From the NCBI GenBank assembly GCA_011800805.1, contig MPNW01000023.1, positions 247,819-311,818 on the forward strand: a stretch of 64,000 nt of DNA, given 5' to 3'. Each line of letters opens with the position of its first letter. The first letter of the stretch is position 1. Shown here piece by piece: positions 33,172 through 45,160 of the stretch. Under the pieces are notes generated by a model. That model had not been told where the DNA came from. It was given only the letters and a program-made list of their open reading frames with translations, and searched no databases. A program made the position numbers and the translations under genes. This stretch comes from Hirudo medicinalis (Eukaryota; Annelida; Clitellata; Hirudinida; Hirudinidae).

Positions 33172-36100
33172 TTACAACAGCATAAAAATTAATGTTGCAA
33201 TTGAATGTAAACATGCAGTAATATTACTCCTCCGCCTTGGTTTGCATCGACTAATCTCGTCATCCAGCACGCCATGTTCCTTGCACAAATTTCTTAGATT
33301 AAGAATTTCTCTCTGTTAAAATTTTAAAATAACAAATAAACTAAATGTTTACCTCACAATAGATAAATTAATAATCTATATCAAATTTTATAACTTTAAT
33401 ATTACTCGTGCACATAAAATATAAACAAATCTATTAAGTGATTTTATTTTAGCACTATATAACATTTGTAGTTATGCTTGTGTTTTAATTATAACATTTA
33501 TAATTGTGCTTGTGTTTATAATTAGGTTACTTTCTCAAAAGTCACAATTTAAAAAAATTCAAGCGTTCAACCTACCTCTTTCCAGTTTCTGTCATCTTCT
33601 AAATATTCGATCTTTTTTTCTGCTCTTCTTCTCGCTCTTTTCTGTAGTTGAATCCTCAAGTCTTGTCGTTTCTTGGAAGTCACAATGATTCCTGATTACA
33701 AAAAGATATAGATTGATAGAAAAAAGATTTGAAACAGATTACAGAATAAAAAAGTTCTTAATTTGAAGAGATATCTTTAACCACACGAAGCAATTTATAA
33801 TGCAACACATGCTTTGAAAACCTCTGCCACTTCAACCCCAAACGCAAGAAGTAACAAATAGAAGCTTTATCAAAATTTGCTATACTGGATGATGTAATTA
33901 ACAAAAATATATATCTATTCGTTAATATACGACCGATACTTGATGTATCCCACTCATCCATTTCCTCTGACTTCACTTGAAGTCATATTTCAATTTTATT
34001 TATGATCTCTGTTATCCATTTCCTGAGCTGCAATTTATTAATCAATATTTTCCGATGAATTTTGTCTCTAAATTCAAAATAAGCTTCAGCCTGCGATCAT
34101 TTTTTCTTCTGAGTTCAATGGTGCACCCTAACCCCCAAGTTGTTAAATAAAAAAAAAACTTTATTAACTGGTTTTAATTATTGATATTTAACAATTATTA
34201 TCGGCTCCGATGTAATATAACGCGTTAAGAATATTTAAATAACCATATAAATATAATTTTTCCTATTGTCATATATGCAGTATTCACTATCTTTCTCATC
34301 AAGCAGATGTTAACGATGAATCTTTTATGAACATTTAGAAGTAGAAACTTTTATAATGCCAATTTTGTTAACGAAGTTTGACAAACAGTAGAAAAATTGA
34401 AGTCAGCGATAACCTAAGTTCCCATCAAAAAACTTTTGTTTATCTTCCATTATGAAATAAAATTCAAATTAGTTTGTGTCTTTTTTAATAGACAAATTAT
34501 GAAAAATGGTTCATTTAAATTTAAAGAATTTGCGTATAGTATAACCTTGGAAAAATTGGTCGACATAAAAAGCTACGTTTATCCAATACTATACAGAGTT
34601 GTCTCACCATTGATAATTCTCAATATTCTCCAAAGTAGAAATATGATAAGCAATGCTATGGCTTCTTCACTTTGAGATCCTGTGATTCCCTTGATGAAAA
34701 CCAGATCCAAAGTGAATGAAGTCAAGACTATAACTGCGTCAAATATCTGCGAAAAAATGATTTTATGTGATTTTTAAAGTCCATAAAACAAATAATATTA
34801 GTTTACAACACTGTTTGACCTGGAATGTGAAATTTTTACTTTAAGAACATTGATATTTTAAGATGAAAGATGCAATGTAATTATAATTATAATAATACGA
34901 TTTCTAACAAAACTCATTAAATAGCGCACTAAATATAAATTAATTTAGTGCAATTTATATGATCAACTGTATGTTATTCCCTCACCTCAAGTTTCTTTTT
35001 GAAAAAATTTGATCCCATTCCATAGATTTTGAGGAGAACCTAAAAATAAGTTACATAAAAATCTAGCATCCACAATTATTCAATTATTACCATCTATTGG
35101 CCAAAACGCAATAAAAGTTCTGTTCACTTCCTTCAACACCAACTCAAAATAATCTAGAATCAGAATATTTCCAAAGTACCTGAATGACAAAAATGGCTAA
35201 AATGCTGATCCCAACATAATGAAGCGTGTGAGCTATTTTCAGCAGCTTATCGGCGTAATTGTTAATCTTGTAGTACTTATCAGTAATATTCAAAGACATC
35301 TCAAGGTAGGGAGAATGCAACTTATTTTCAAGGTTAGATTCGATGAAACTTGTGTCGTTCGAATGAACATAAAATTCCTTAAGAAATGTTTCGTTGGTAG
35401 GTTGAACCGTGGTTGTTGGCTCAATATTATTTCCTTCTATAGGGATGTTAGTGTTGTTTATAAGTTGATCGTCTTTGCTTTCAAAAATATCTCTCTTTTT
35501 GGTTTTGGAATCCAAAAGAGATTTATATTTGTTGGCATATTTCTTTTCTACATTTCGTATATCAGGCTCATTAAAAGAGTCAATCGAAGGTTTAATACTG
35601 ATATTGTAGCCAAAATTAAGGTTTTCTAACGACCATATGTTCAGAACTTTGGTGTCTGATGTCATTCTAAAAAGTAATGGATATTCCAAGCTGTTCGCTT
35701 CTCCGCTTAAAAAAGAACCTGGAGACAATTTGATTCTAGAATCTTCATGACCTTTATAACCTTTAGGTCAAAGAAAAAATTATTTTCTAAATAAGATATG
35801 ATTCGATCTACTATATTTGAATTAATCTTACGTGTATCTTCAAATCCATCTTGACTTTTGGGTATTGGATGAGTTGAGTGTTTAGATTTCATGAATCGCC
35901 GAAAAAAATGGTTGTGGTGACGATGTTTAAAATGAAGAGGTATTTGAAAATATGAAAAATATTTTCCTAGTTTGCCACCATCGTCCCATTTGTTTGAGTT
36001 TGTTAAAATTGAAGATGGCGGCGAAGGTAAAATGGATCTGGAATTTGAAGGATGTTTCAAATCCACATAGTCATTGAGTCGATAACAAATGAAATCACGA

Positions 36101-36822
36101 TTTCTTTCCGTCAATATTGCTTCATTACGACTATAAGCCGGAATTAGAGTCTCAGCCCAGATTGGCTCTTTAGGTTTATCTTTTGACTTTCCGCTTTTTT
36201 CGTCTGATAAACGACGTATTTGTCTAATTAGACTTTGATCTTGTTGTACAATAGTGTCTCTTTCAATTTTTTTTATCATACCAGAGTTAGGATATGTATT
36301 TTTAATCATTGGCTTTAAAGAATTTTTAAATGCATATATAATCGAGTTATTTATATTGCTATTACGGTTAGATGTATAACTGACTGTTTTATTATAGCCA
36401 GCCGTTGCACGTGAGAATTTTAAAACGGACAAATTTTCCCTGGCTAACAATATGTCCAGTATGTAGTGCACGTTATTACCATCATAACCATTCAACTCTT
36501 CGTAATAGACTTTTTTCAAGAATTCCATGGCATCTTCTAAGTCAGACACTGCCTCACGATTTTGGCCTGAAAGCATTGGTTGGAAGTTTTCAATCATTCA
36601 AAAAAATTTTAAATTAGTATAATGCCATGATGTTACGTAGATGCATGCATACCATTAACCCCAACCAATTACAATATCATTATTCTTAAATATTAACTTT
36701 TTATGGCGTGAAGATCCAGCAATAATTCCGTTATGACTACACCTGCATCTATGACCACCAGAATATAGAGCAACACCTGAAGTGGATTACTTTCTAATAT
36801 CCTCAAGGTGTTACCACGACAC
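33172..36822 (-). CDS. HVCN1: Voltage-gated proton channel Hv1, 5' exon(s) missing, with giant S1-S2 insert
   Basis: Membrane proton channel made of a lone voltage-sensor domain. Seven exons, GT-AG, in phase: 36822-36698, 36566-35832, 35760-35180, 35039-34986, 34746-34608, 33691-33576, 33312-33172; 629 residues visible against 273 in human. S1: LQVLLYILVVIDAGVVITEL then LLDL, keeping selectivity Asp (human D112), E119 and D123. S2: LHYVGISILAIFVIQVLLKI, keeping H140, F150 and K157 but with Gln for E153. S3: EIFDAVIVLTSFTLDLV with D174 and D185. S4: IIFLLWRILRIIN keeps R208, R211 and N214 but has Leu for R205. A C-terminal coiled coil follows (KKRQDLRIQLQKRARRRAEK, EREILNLRNLCKEHGVLDD), matching the human dimerisation helix. 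About 420 residues with seven N-glycosylation sequons lie between S1 and S2. The exon encoding the cytosolic N-terminus was not found; the first visible exon starts in phase 2. Confidence 0.9.
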
Positions 36823-38340
36823 CTGAATTAGAAAACGCTTTAAATTTCAGTGAATTGCAACGAGGTTTGATTATTCCTGGAAACTTTAAAAAATCTATTA
36901 TGGCTAATTACCTAATGCGAATCATTTAAAGAATTTGTAACAGAAAATAATAAGAATCTCTATTGCTAAGCAACACAAAAATACATAAGAAAAATACATT
37001 CATTGGAAACACTATTTTAGTTAAAATTCTTGAATCTCGATGTGCGGGTTGTAAAATTTGCAACCACAACCATATCGCTACCGAAGGCCCATCAAACCGC
37101 ATGGGACCATACCGCATCCGCAACTCTGAAAGTAGTATAACTTTTTTGGGGTATAACTACAACACAGATTATGATATTGCACAAAGCTGTTGATAAGCAG
37201 TGTTTTCAGATATTCTCAGAAAAAGTGTTTGAATTCATTTATTCAAAATTGCTTAAATCAACGTTACTATTTATAAAAACCAATTGCTAAATTACGTCTG
37301 ATTGCAAACTAGCTCTTTCAGTGATGATTCCACCCCTCTGATGGTATTGCATAACGTGCTATTCAATGTAATTGTAAGTGGCTGCTGATGAACCCTCACA
37401 ACGTTTCCAGTTATTCTCAACAAAGAAATTCGAAAATTTTAAAACTCGCTTATTCAATCAAATTAATTAAATCAGAATTACTTTTTACACCAATTACTCA
37501 ATTTCGTTGGAATCCTGGCTATTTCCTTTGTTTAAGGCAACCCATATAAAGTATGTTTGTGTCAGCCAAGATATTGCCAGATATTGAAGTTATGGATCCT
37601 CATCCCGATACGTTTGTCCAAATCATATTAGCTACGCAACGGACTTTAATCAATTAAATAAATAAAAAATTCCTATACATAATGACACTTATGACCTTTC
37701 AATACTTATGTCCTGACCTGGGCCGCGTCTGTTTCACAAAATAGTTATTTTGGCATTTCTTGCATAGGAGTGCCCACTCTGAATTTTGGAATATTCTTTA
37801 TAATGTTCTGAATACATAATAAAATAAATCAATAAATAATTTTGTACGAACTTACCTTAAGCCGGCTTTAAAGGGTTTAATTAACTATCTTTTTAAATAT
37901 TGATAAATATTCTAAGTAAGTCGCCCAAATAGAGCCTTCAAATACCTTTAATTTAGTATATATATATATATATATCATCATATATTAATGAGGGTGTTGT
38001 CAGTTGGTCAAAGTTCAACGATCCATCTGTCACCGATCGACCAAAAAATCGAAAATTTTATTTTCTTAATGTTTCTTAATGTTGCTAGTGGTGTAATAAT
38101 TAGGATAATTATTATGTAATTAAGTTTAGGCATTTATTACATTGTAATACAATATTCAGTATCTTTTGTTATTACCTCTAAAAAATGTTTTATTAAGTTA
38201 AACATTCCCCTCCCAGGTTGATCTCTCATACTTCATATAGTTTAGTTGTAGACAATAAATAAACATAAAAGTAAGGATACAACACTTAACGTACTCATCT
38301 AGTTTAACTGTGCCAAATTTCAACAAAATCCAACATGGTG
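36823..38340. other. Non-coding region upstream of the first HVCN1 exon found
   Basis: Should contain the missing 5' exon(s) of HVCN1, but none could be supported. Holds a diverged tandem duplication (about 37205-37300 against 37400-37500), a GCAACGGACTTTAATCAA phrase at 37636 and a TA run at about 37959-37976. Confidence 0.4.
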
Positions 38341-39210
38341 ATTGCAGATGTTGTGTCGATTTGACGTGGAATGGGGCATTCAGTAATAAAATTATATAGT
38401 AAAAGTACTTACAGTTTAAGTTATTATGGATGGGTTCTGGAAAGAGACTTTAAATATTATTGGCACGATGTCAGAGTGCCCATAAAAACTTATTTTACAA
38501 AGAATTTCAGAGGTGGCTCACTGATGGTCTGGGCTGCCATTTCCTCTCGTGGATCACCTGAAATTGTCTTCTTAGAGGGAGAACTCATCAAAATATATTG
38601 AAACACTGGACCAGTATCTGCTTCAGCTGTGTGACTAATTTAGAGATGATGCAGTCATTTTTCAGCATGACAATGCTCCGCTACACAAAACAAACACTTT
38701 TTTCCAGGAGAGTAATTTGAAAGTTCTGAAGTGGCCAGCTCTCTCCCCAGACTTGACCCCCATTAAAAAAGTGTGGGGATTGCTTGCTAGGAAGGTATAC
38801 TCCAATGGGAAGCAATATTCCAAGTGTTCAGGAAAGATGCTTTGAATAAGACCTGGAATGAACTGGATGAAAAGAGCATGAAACCTTTCCTGGATTCATT
38901 AAAAAATGGAGTTTAGAAGTTAATTATTAAGAAAGGAGATAAGATACATTATTGACTTTATTATAAATTATAATTTATAGAATTGATTTTAATAAATATG
39001 AAAATTTGTGCACCCTAGTGTTATGTTTGGTAAATGTAATTTTGCGTAATTCCAGCTTTCGAGAAATTCGCACGAAATATTCATCTGAGTTCAATAAATG
39101 TGATAAGTAAGGAAATCTAACGTGTTTCAGTACATATTAAAAAATGGGTCTGTGAAAATCCAGTACATAAAAAACGTAACTGGGCCAAACTTATGCAACG
39201 CACTGTATAT
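38341..39210 (+). mobile_element. Tc1/mariner element, degenerate, with right TIR
   Basis: Plus-strand frames give KNFRGGSLMVWAAISSRGSP, a DDE-transposase block (GGGS-MVWGAIS), then in broken frames the catalytic QHDNAP-like region, a SPDLTPIKKVWGLLARKVY block and a C-terminal KPFLDSLKNGV ending near 38915. The right end GCCAAACTTATGCAACGCAC followed by TGTA at about 39183-39206 has the form of a Tc1 terminal repeat. The left end is not seen. Several stops make it inactive. Confidence 0.75.
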
Positions 39211-39461
39211 GAAACAAAGAATCAAAAGACCTAATTAATGAAATATTGATTTTGATCGGTTTCGACCACGAACCGCAACCGAGTAGGGTTCTAGCATAAA
39301 GTAGGATGTAAGTGGATATAATAGTAATATAATAGTGGATATATAGTAATATAATATAATAGTGGTAATATAATAGTGGATATATAGTAACGGACTGGCC
39401 CAGGAGTTTTCCCGGAGCGCCCCTTGTTATGGAAAAATAACATTTCAAGTAATAAGTAATA
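39211..39461. other. Short-period repeat and non-coding
   Basis: Contains repeated ATATAATAGTGGATATATAG phrases at 39315-39390. No gene. Confidence 0.6.
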
Positions 39462-39516
39462 AGGCGCCTCTGACGCTATGCAAATGGCGCATTATAAATT
39501 AACTATTATTATTATT
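39462..39516 (+). repeat. SINE 3' end
   Basis: GGCGCCTCTGACGCTATGCA begins a 55-base block identical to 43114-43168, ending in TTATTATTATTA. Confidence 0.75.
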
Positions 39517-39635
39517 AATAACCGAAAATGTCCTGTTAATACCCTAGCAATCGCTCAATGTCTGCCATCTTAATAATAATTACGTCGTTAATACCGTTCG
39601 ATATTATCGATATTTATGAAGTGTCGGTAGTTAAG

Positions 39636-39700
39636 TGCCGATTGGTTAAGGCTTTCGCTTTGGTGAGGCTAAAATCATAGCCGCTCGCAGGAGAATCACT
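39636..39700 (+). repeat. tRNA-like SINE head
   Basis: CCGATTGGTTAAGGCTTTCG followed by CTTTGGTGAGGC resembles the pol III A-box region of the SINE at 54563 (GGCTAAGGCTTTCACTGTGG). No complete B box is seen. Confidence 0.45.
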
Positions 39701-39790
39701 AACTAACTAGTGTGAAGCGTAATTTTTGTAATTAGTTTTATATAAATAACACAGAAATAGCAGCATTGAAAGTTTATACTCTGGAACTTG

Positions 39791-39935
39791 GAGTCTGTTA
39801 TAACTCGCAGCTTTATATGAACTTGAAAAAAGAGACACTTTATCAACTGTTTATTCACACGACACCAGTTTGTCATTATCTTATGCAACAAAGGCTGGAA
39901 GAATGGAAGTTGTCGCCCCTAGCTCTCTTAGGTGG
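39791..39935 (+). repeat. LTR-like block shared with 22890-23110
   Basis: GTCTGTTATAACTCGCAG, then GACACTTTATCAACTGTTTA, and GGAAGTTGTCGCCCCTAGCT correspond in order to TCTGTTGTAACTCGCAG, CAACTACTTTATTCGCC and GGAAGTTGCCGCTCCTAGCT at 22890-23100. Starting TGTT..., it may be a decayed solo LTR. Confidence 0.45.
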
Positions 39936-39952
39936 GGCGCACACTGGAACCG

Positions 39953-40116
39953 GTGGCGGATTTAGGGGGTGGGGGCACCGCTACTAATATTTTTATTAAA
40001 AGCCGTAAATTACTGAAATAAAATTTTTAAAAATGAATTAAAATAGATTTAATTTATTGTTTCTTAGATTTCAAAAATCATGGGGGCATGGCTCTCCCCG
40101 GCCTCCCCCTAAATCA
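39953..40116. mobile_element. Short hAT MITE, relative of the 26919-27764 element
   Basis: Ends GGTGGCGGATTTAGGGGG and CCCCCTAAATCAGC are inverted copies. The interior (AAGCCGTAAATTACTGAAAT, CAAAAATCATGGGGGCATGG) matches 27670-27760. No clear target duplication. Confidence 0.6.
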
Positions 40117-43113
40117 GCATACATGACTTATTGGAAGCACTCATGACTCAAGCCATCCTAGAAATTATATTTACTGTCTGTTTAAACACTTAAATATCTG
40201 ATAATTTCTTGTTTCCATCTCACACACATTCTCATCTCAGTGTTTCTTATTTCGTTTGTTATAAAAAAATTACTAAATTAGTCTTTTGTGTAGCGGGATG
40301 TGAATCCCTTTGGGTTTTTGCCTTTGGACATCATTTCTGTTGCATTTCAGTTACGTTTGTGTTTTAGTTTTGTTTGGTTATTTTTGGTGATCGTAAAATA
40401 AAATAAAATAGTAACACGATTTTATGAGGTTTTGTTTTATAAAAAAATATTTCTATACTTAATATGCTTTACCAGCAAGTCCGTAAGTCTTTTACCATTG
40501 CAGTTGACTAGGTATGACAGTAATATTATTATTATATAGGCACGAATTATAAACTTTGCATAACTGATTATAATGGGTGGGCCCTACAAAATTGCCACGG
40601 GGCACATACTCTCACTGTCTCACTGTCTTCTCGGCGTCCCTGCTCCAGTGCGAAAATTTTTTGCATTTCTGCTATATATAATAACCTAGCTTTTGATAAA
40701 TTTGATAATTTTATAAGAAATTTCGGTACTTCTTTCCGAAAAACACAAAAAGTTGCTTAAATTTCTTTAACGATCGTTACTTGCAAGCCAGTTTATATTC
40801 GAAATTACCTTATTGTACACAGAAATTTCTTTCGAAATGTCCGCATTATATGGAAAAGCCATAGAAATGGTTAAGATTAAAAAGTTTTTATTAACTTTAG
40901 CTTGGTTTTCAGTATAAACATTTGTTATTCAAAGTGTGGAAGCATTCACACACAAAAAAAAGAAGATCGCTTAGCCTTAGACCTATGCGAAGAATTTTGA
41001 AATTCAATTTTTTTCTTAAATATTTCAAGAACTTGTTCTGATGTGTCTTGGTATATTTTATTTCTTCAAATATTAAATGTTTAGGTGGTTGAGAGTATAC
41101 AATCGAGAGAGTCTTTTAACCCCTGTAAACTAAGAAATGTGTGATTATAAAGAATTTAGTAAATGGCTAACGTGCTCCCTTGTTCTATCTTGTATTGCAT
41201 TTCCTCGTCATACAATTCTTTCTCCATGGCATCCATTTCGGCTTTCATAGTACTTCTTCCACTACTCCACATGTCTTTGAATTAGCTGAATACGAAAAAA
41301 TGTTGGATAAAGTCTGGAAATTTTTTTTTTTAATTTCACCTTCTTTTGAGTAAATCTTTTTAACTCTAGCTGCATTTTGTGTTTGAAAATTCGACTTAAA
41401 CTTAAAGAATAACTTGAATTTTAAGCTTTGCATATTGCATATCTGGAGACATTTTATGAATATAGTTACAATCTATCTGCACAACCAAACCCCTTTTTAC
41501 AACATTGTTTTACCATTCTTCCAATTAAATATTTAGTGCGACCTTAATGCCTCAAGAACTAAATATATTTTATTGGAAGAGAATATTGTTGAACTTTTAA
41601 CTCCACCTCTTAATATTATTTCATCATTACATTCTTAAGTAACATTTCTTTAAAAAAAAAAAACCGTTAAGAAACAAAATTTGTTGGTTTTACAATGGTT
41701 TTACATTAACTAAAAGTTTTCTGATGCAGCCTTCAACTTTGAAGCAATTTTTATTTTTACTAGCATTGGTTTAGAGGAAGTACCTTGAAACAAAAATCAA
41801 CTACTTCAAAATGTATTCATGCAAATGGAAAAGAAAAATTCTGGTTATACCATCTCGCTCACATCCCGTTATTATATCTTGGACAAACTGGATACGAAAT
41901 CCGTAAGTATTTAATCAAAAAATTAAAGCCGCAAAAGACTAGATCATTAGGATTAATAAAATTTCTTAAAATATTTTTAGTCTTTGAACTAAGTAACGCG
42001 GAAAGGTCATCAAAGGAAATTCTTTGACTAGCGATAAATTGCTCAATAAAAGTAATAATTGAAATTTACAAAATAACAAGTTCACCTTAGAGCATCTTTC
42101 ACTGACATGAAAATCCTTCTTTCGAATATAATAGTCAATAAAATATAATAAACATTCTATAAAGTATCAACTGAAGAATCTCAAACATTAATTTTAGAAT
42201 GCACTTTAACACTATTATTTTTAAGGAAATCATCTCAAATTGTAATGCAATCGAGTTATAACAAGATCTCCCAAAATCCATCAAACTTGTTTTTGGATTG
42301 CTTATATATGTGATTCAGTTAAGTAATAAGCATTTTATTCCAGGCGATATTTATTAACATAACTGATTACAATTTATATATAACGAAAATATATCGAATC
42401 GATTTTGCAAGACACTTCCAGCATCTCCCGGTGCATCTGTTGGTAGTACTGTGCACAGCGTGTACACAGCAATTTTGCTGGAACGATTTACAAAATGCAA
42501 ATGGTTTTCGCCGATTTTTAACGCATTAGTATGAGTAACATAAATTTTTGATTGAAATATCATTTAAATAAATAATGTAGATTTATATTCCACAACAGAT
42601 TATTAAAATTATTTGACAATATTCACTTTAAAATTTGCAATAATAGTTTCATGATTCTGGTTAACAAAATTTTTCCACAAATACATCACAAATTTCGTTT
42701 GCAAACTATGTTTACTTAAAACATTTTGCTTGTATTTTGTAAGAAAATATAGTCGATGCTGTCAAGCTTTCGAATCAGTTTGAAATCATCCAGTCGATGT
42801 AATCTTAAAACATCAATGCAGTCTTGGTTCTGGAGACGTGAAGAAATATTGTGTTGTATATTTCACTCTAGGCTCAAGTGGATTCTGAGATTATTGAAAG
42901 AAGCTGTTATGACTGGGCAAGAAACACCGTAACCGAAATTTCACTCAGGATAAATTTTCAATGCTTCAAGAAAGTTGGCTGAAAATGAAGTTGGCTTTTA
43001 GAACTATGTCACTTTAAAAGTCGGAACACGTGTACTTGAGTTGGGAGTTTTGTTTCTTTATATTCTTGCAGGTATCACATGAAGGATTATCCCCCTGTAG
43101 TGGCATACTCTGT
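40117..43113. other. Intergenic, no gene supported
   Basis: About 3 kb of AT-rich sequence. Frames at 41785-42027 (plus) and 42354-42563 (minus) are long enough to notice but show no family resemblance or splice support. A GC-rich phrase at 40575-40640 looks like a transposon end. Confidence 0.5.
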
Positions 43114-43170
43114 CGGCGCCTCTGACGCTATGCAAATGGCGCATTATAAATTAACTATTATTATTATTAT
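43114..43170 (+). repeat. SINE 3' end, identical to 39462-39516
   Basis: Same 55-base block with TTATTATTATT tail; high identity suggests recent activity or gene conversion. Confidence 0.75.
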
Positions 43171-43729
43171 ACGGTAGGAGACCAGAGGGGCAATTGCCCT
43201 GGACGATAAAATTTAGGGGCGAAATTTTTTTTTTATAAAAAAACAATGTTGTGGATCTATAGATATAGTAAGTTAATCTTTTTGTCAATTCAATCTTAGA
43301 TCTTCGACAATTCAATATTTGTGTCTAATACAGTACAGGGCCGTTAAGCCGCGAATTCGCTTAAGCCGCGGAAAAACCTTGGATCCTAATTTTTATTCAC
43401 TCGTAGACAAAAAAATGCCTCAAATAGGTTATAAATGAGGCATAGTTGCCCATTGATTAATCCGCTGAAATTATAATTCGCATTTTTTAAAGAAATATTT
43501 CGTAATTACAGAAGTACTTGGCTGTTGCCTATAAATAAAAACAAAAAATAAGCATGTAATGAACTACATTGTTATTAAAAAATTACATTTCAGTTGAAAT
43601 GTTTAGTAATTAATCTTCTTAAGATCTAAATAAACCTAAATGAAAAAAAACCCGCCATGAGTAGTAAACGTAAACACGCTTCATATAATGTTTGTTTCAT
43701 ATAATATAATGTTTAGGAAAAGCTGGATG
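43171..43729. other. DNA transposon debris
   Basis: ACAGGGCCGTTAAGCCGCG followed by AATTCGCTTAAGCCGCGG at about 43334-43372 resembles a pogo/Tigger-type terminal repeat. AGAGGGGCAATTGCCCTGG at about 43184 is palindromic. No coding sequence. Confidence 0.4.
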
Positions 43730-45160
43730 TCATCGAAAGATTTCAGCCCAGAAGAAGTACGGGAGGCAGAACAGAAGTTGATGACAGCTGTCCACTCCAC
43801 AAGTGTACCCGTACAAGAAATCTTGGTAACGTGGTCCACCACGTAGATGATGACGTCCCACTAGCATCCTCCATTTTAGCCAAGGAAAACAACCAAGAAA
43901 GTAGAAGAAGAAGATCCAGTCCCAGTATCTCCAACTAGAACTGCTATTTAGATGGTAGCCGATAGTGATTTGCGAGCCAGAGGCCGGCCTATTTCTCCTG
44001 ACAAAACCGCATCTCTCGGCCAAGGAGTTTGGTCGTTTCGGTGGATCATTATCACCGGAGATCGACGGCTTTCTCCGGCTTTCCTGCAGTGGCTTTAGAA
44101 GACTACTTCTGGCTTTTCATTTGCCAGATCCAGATCCGCCTCAGACATCCTTGTCACAGCTTTCGTTCTTTCTCAGCTAAACAATCCAATCCGTCGACGG
44201 CTACACGAGCACCATGTCCGGCTTCTTGCCACTTTCTATCAATACTTGGGACTCATCGGCTGCGACGGTCCAGTCATCTGCTTCTGCAAAAGTTTCTCCT
44301 GGGCGTGTGACATCTCCATGAATCATTCGCCAACACCCTCTCCTCATCGCCCATCTCACCCTTCCCTACAAGATGATTTTCAGGCACTCCAAAGTTAGTC
44401 CTTCCACCTGTGTCTTCGGAAGAGGTTCTTAAGGTTGTTCGTGCACTGCCCAACAAGTCATCTCTTGTCGAGTCTCCCCCTCCCCCACTTTAGAAATACG
44501 CTTTAATCCTACATCCAATTCTCTAAACTCGCAAACCACTGCTATTTTCCCCTCCATCTTCAAAAGAGCTCAAGTCCTCCACCTTCTTAAATAGCCAAGT
44601 CTTCCAGGCTCTCCTGCCAATTACAGACCTATCTCCAACCTTTCTACCATGTTAAAACTGCTAAAAAAAAGCTCATTCTAGTCTAGACTTCGTCTCCATA
44701 TTACCTCCAACTTCTCTTCTTTCCAATTTGCCTACAAATCCGGTTTTTTGCAGAAATTGCTCTCTCCAACAACTTTAACGATCTCGCATATCTGGCAATT
44801 GCAATCGCGCCGTCATGTTCGACCGGCGGTTTTTGACACAATCAACCACCAGATACTTCTGAAAGACTTAAGACCTCGGAAAGACTTCGGAATCGACGGC
44901 TTTCAACTCTCTTGTCTACAATCTTACCTTTCCAACAAAACTCAATATGTCAAGCTTGGCGACAACTCCTCCACTCCAGTTGAACTTTCTGGTGTTCCTC
45001 AGGGCAGAGCCCTGAGACCTTTGCTTTTCACCAACTATGCAACTTCATGCTATCTTTGTCCAGCATCACTAATGACTTTAATTTGTCTTTTCATCAAAAC
45101 ATAGACAACGCAGGTATTTTCTCCATCCCCTCCAGCCATAGCATCTCCGATCAACTCAGA
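43730..45160 (+). mobile_element. CR1/L2-like LINE fragment, GC-rich
   Basis: Broken plus-strand frames give VSSEEVLKVVRALPNKSS near 44405, SPANYRPISNLSTMLKLL near 44610, FDTINHQILLKDL with motif A near 44830, GIDGFQLSCLQSYLSNKTQY and a GVPQGRALRPLLF motif B near 44995. The base composition is clearly more GC-rich than its surroundings. Many stops; dead. Confidence 0.7.

Noticed and set aside
33758..33976. 72-codon minus-strand frame between HVCN1 exons
   Set aside because: It sits within the intron 34607-33692; the flanking exons join in phase without it and it has no family match.
35707..35780. A second S1-like peptide (KILESNCLQVL) reading through the end of the long HVCN1 exon
   Set aside because: It resembles RILESNPLQVL of the S1 exon, but lies inside and beyond a 71-base intron (GTAAGA...CTAAAG, 35831-35761). 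Removing the intron gives a continuous frame into the S2 exon, so the peptide is not translated and the likeness is taken as chance.
43730..44310. Long overlapping frames on both strands near 44 kb
   Set aside because: They arise from a GC-rich LINE fragment in which stops are rare; none matches a host protein.
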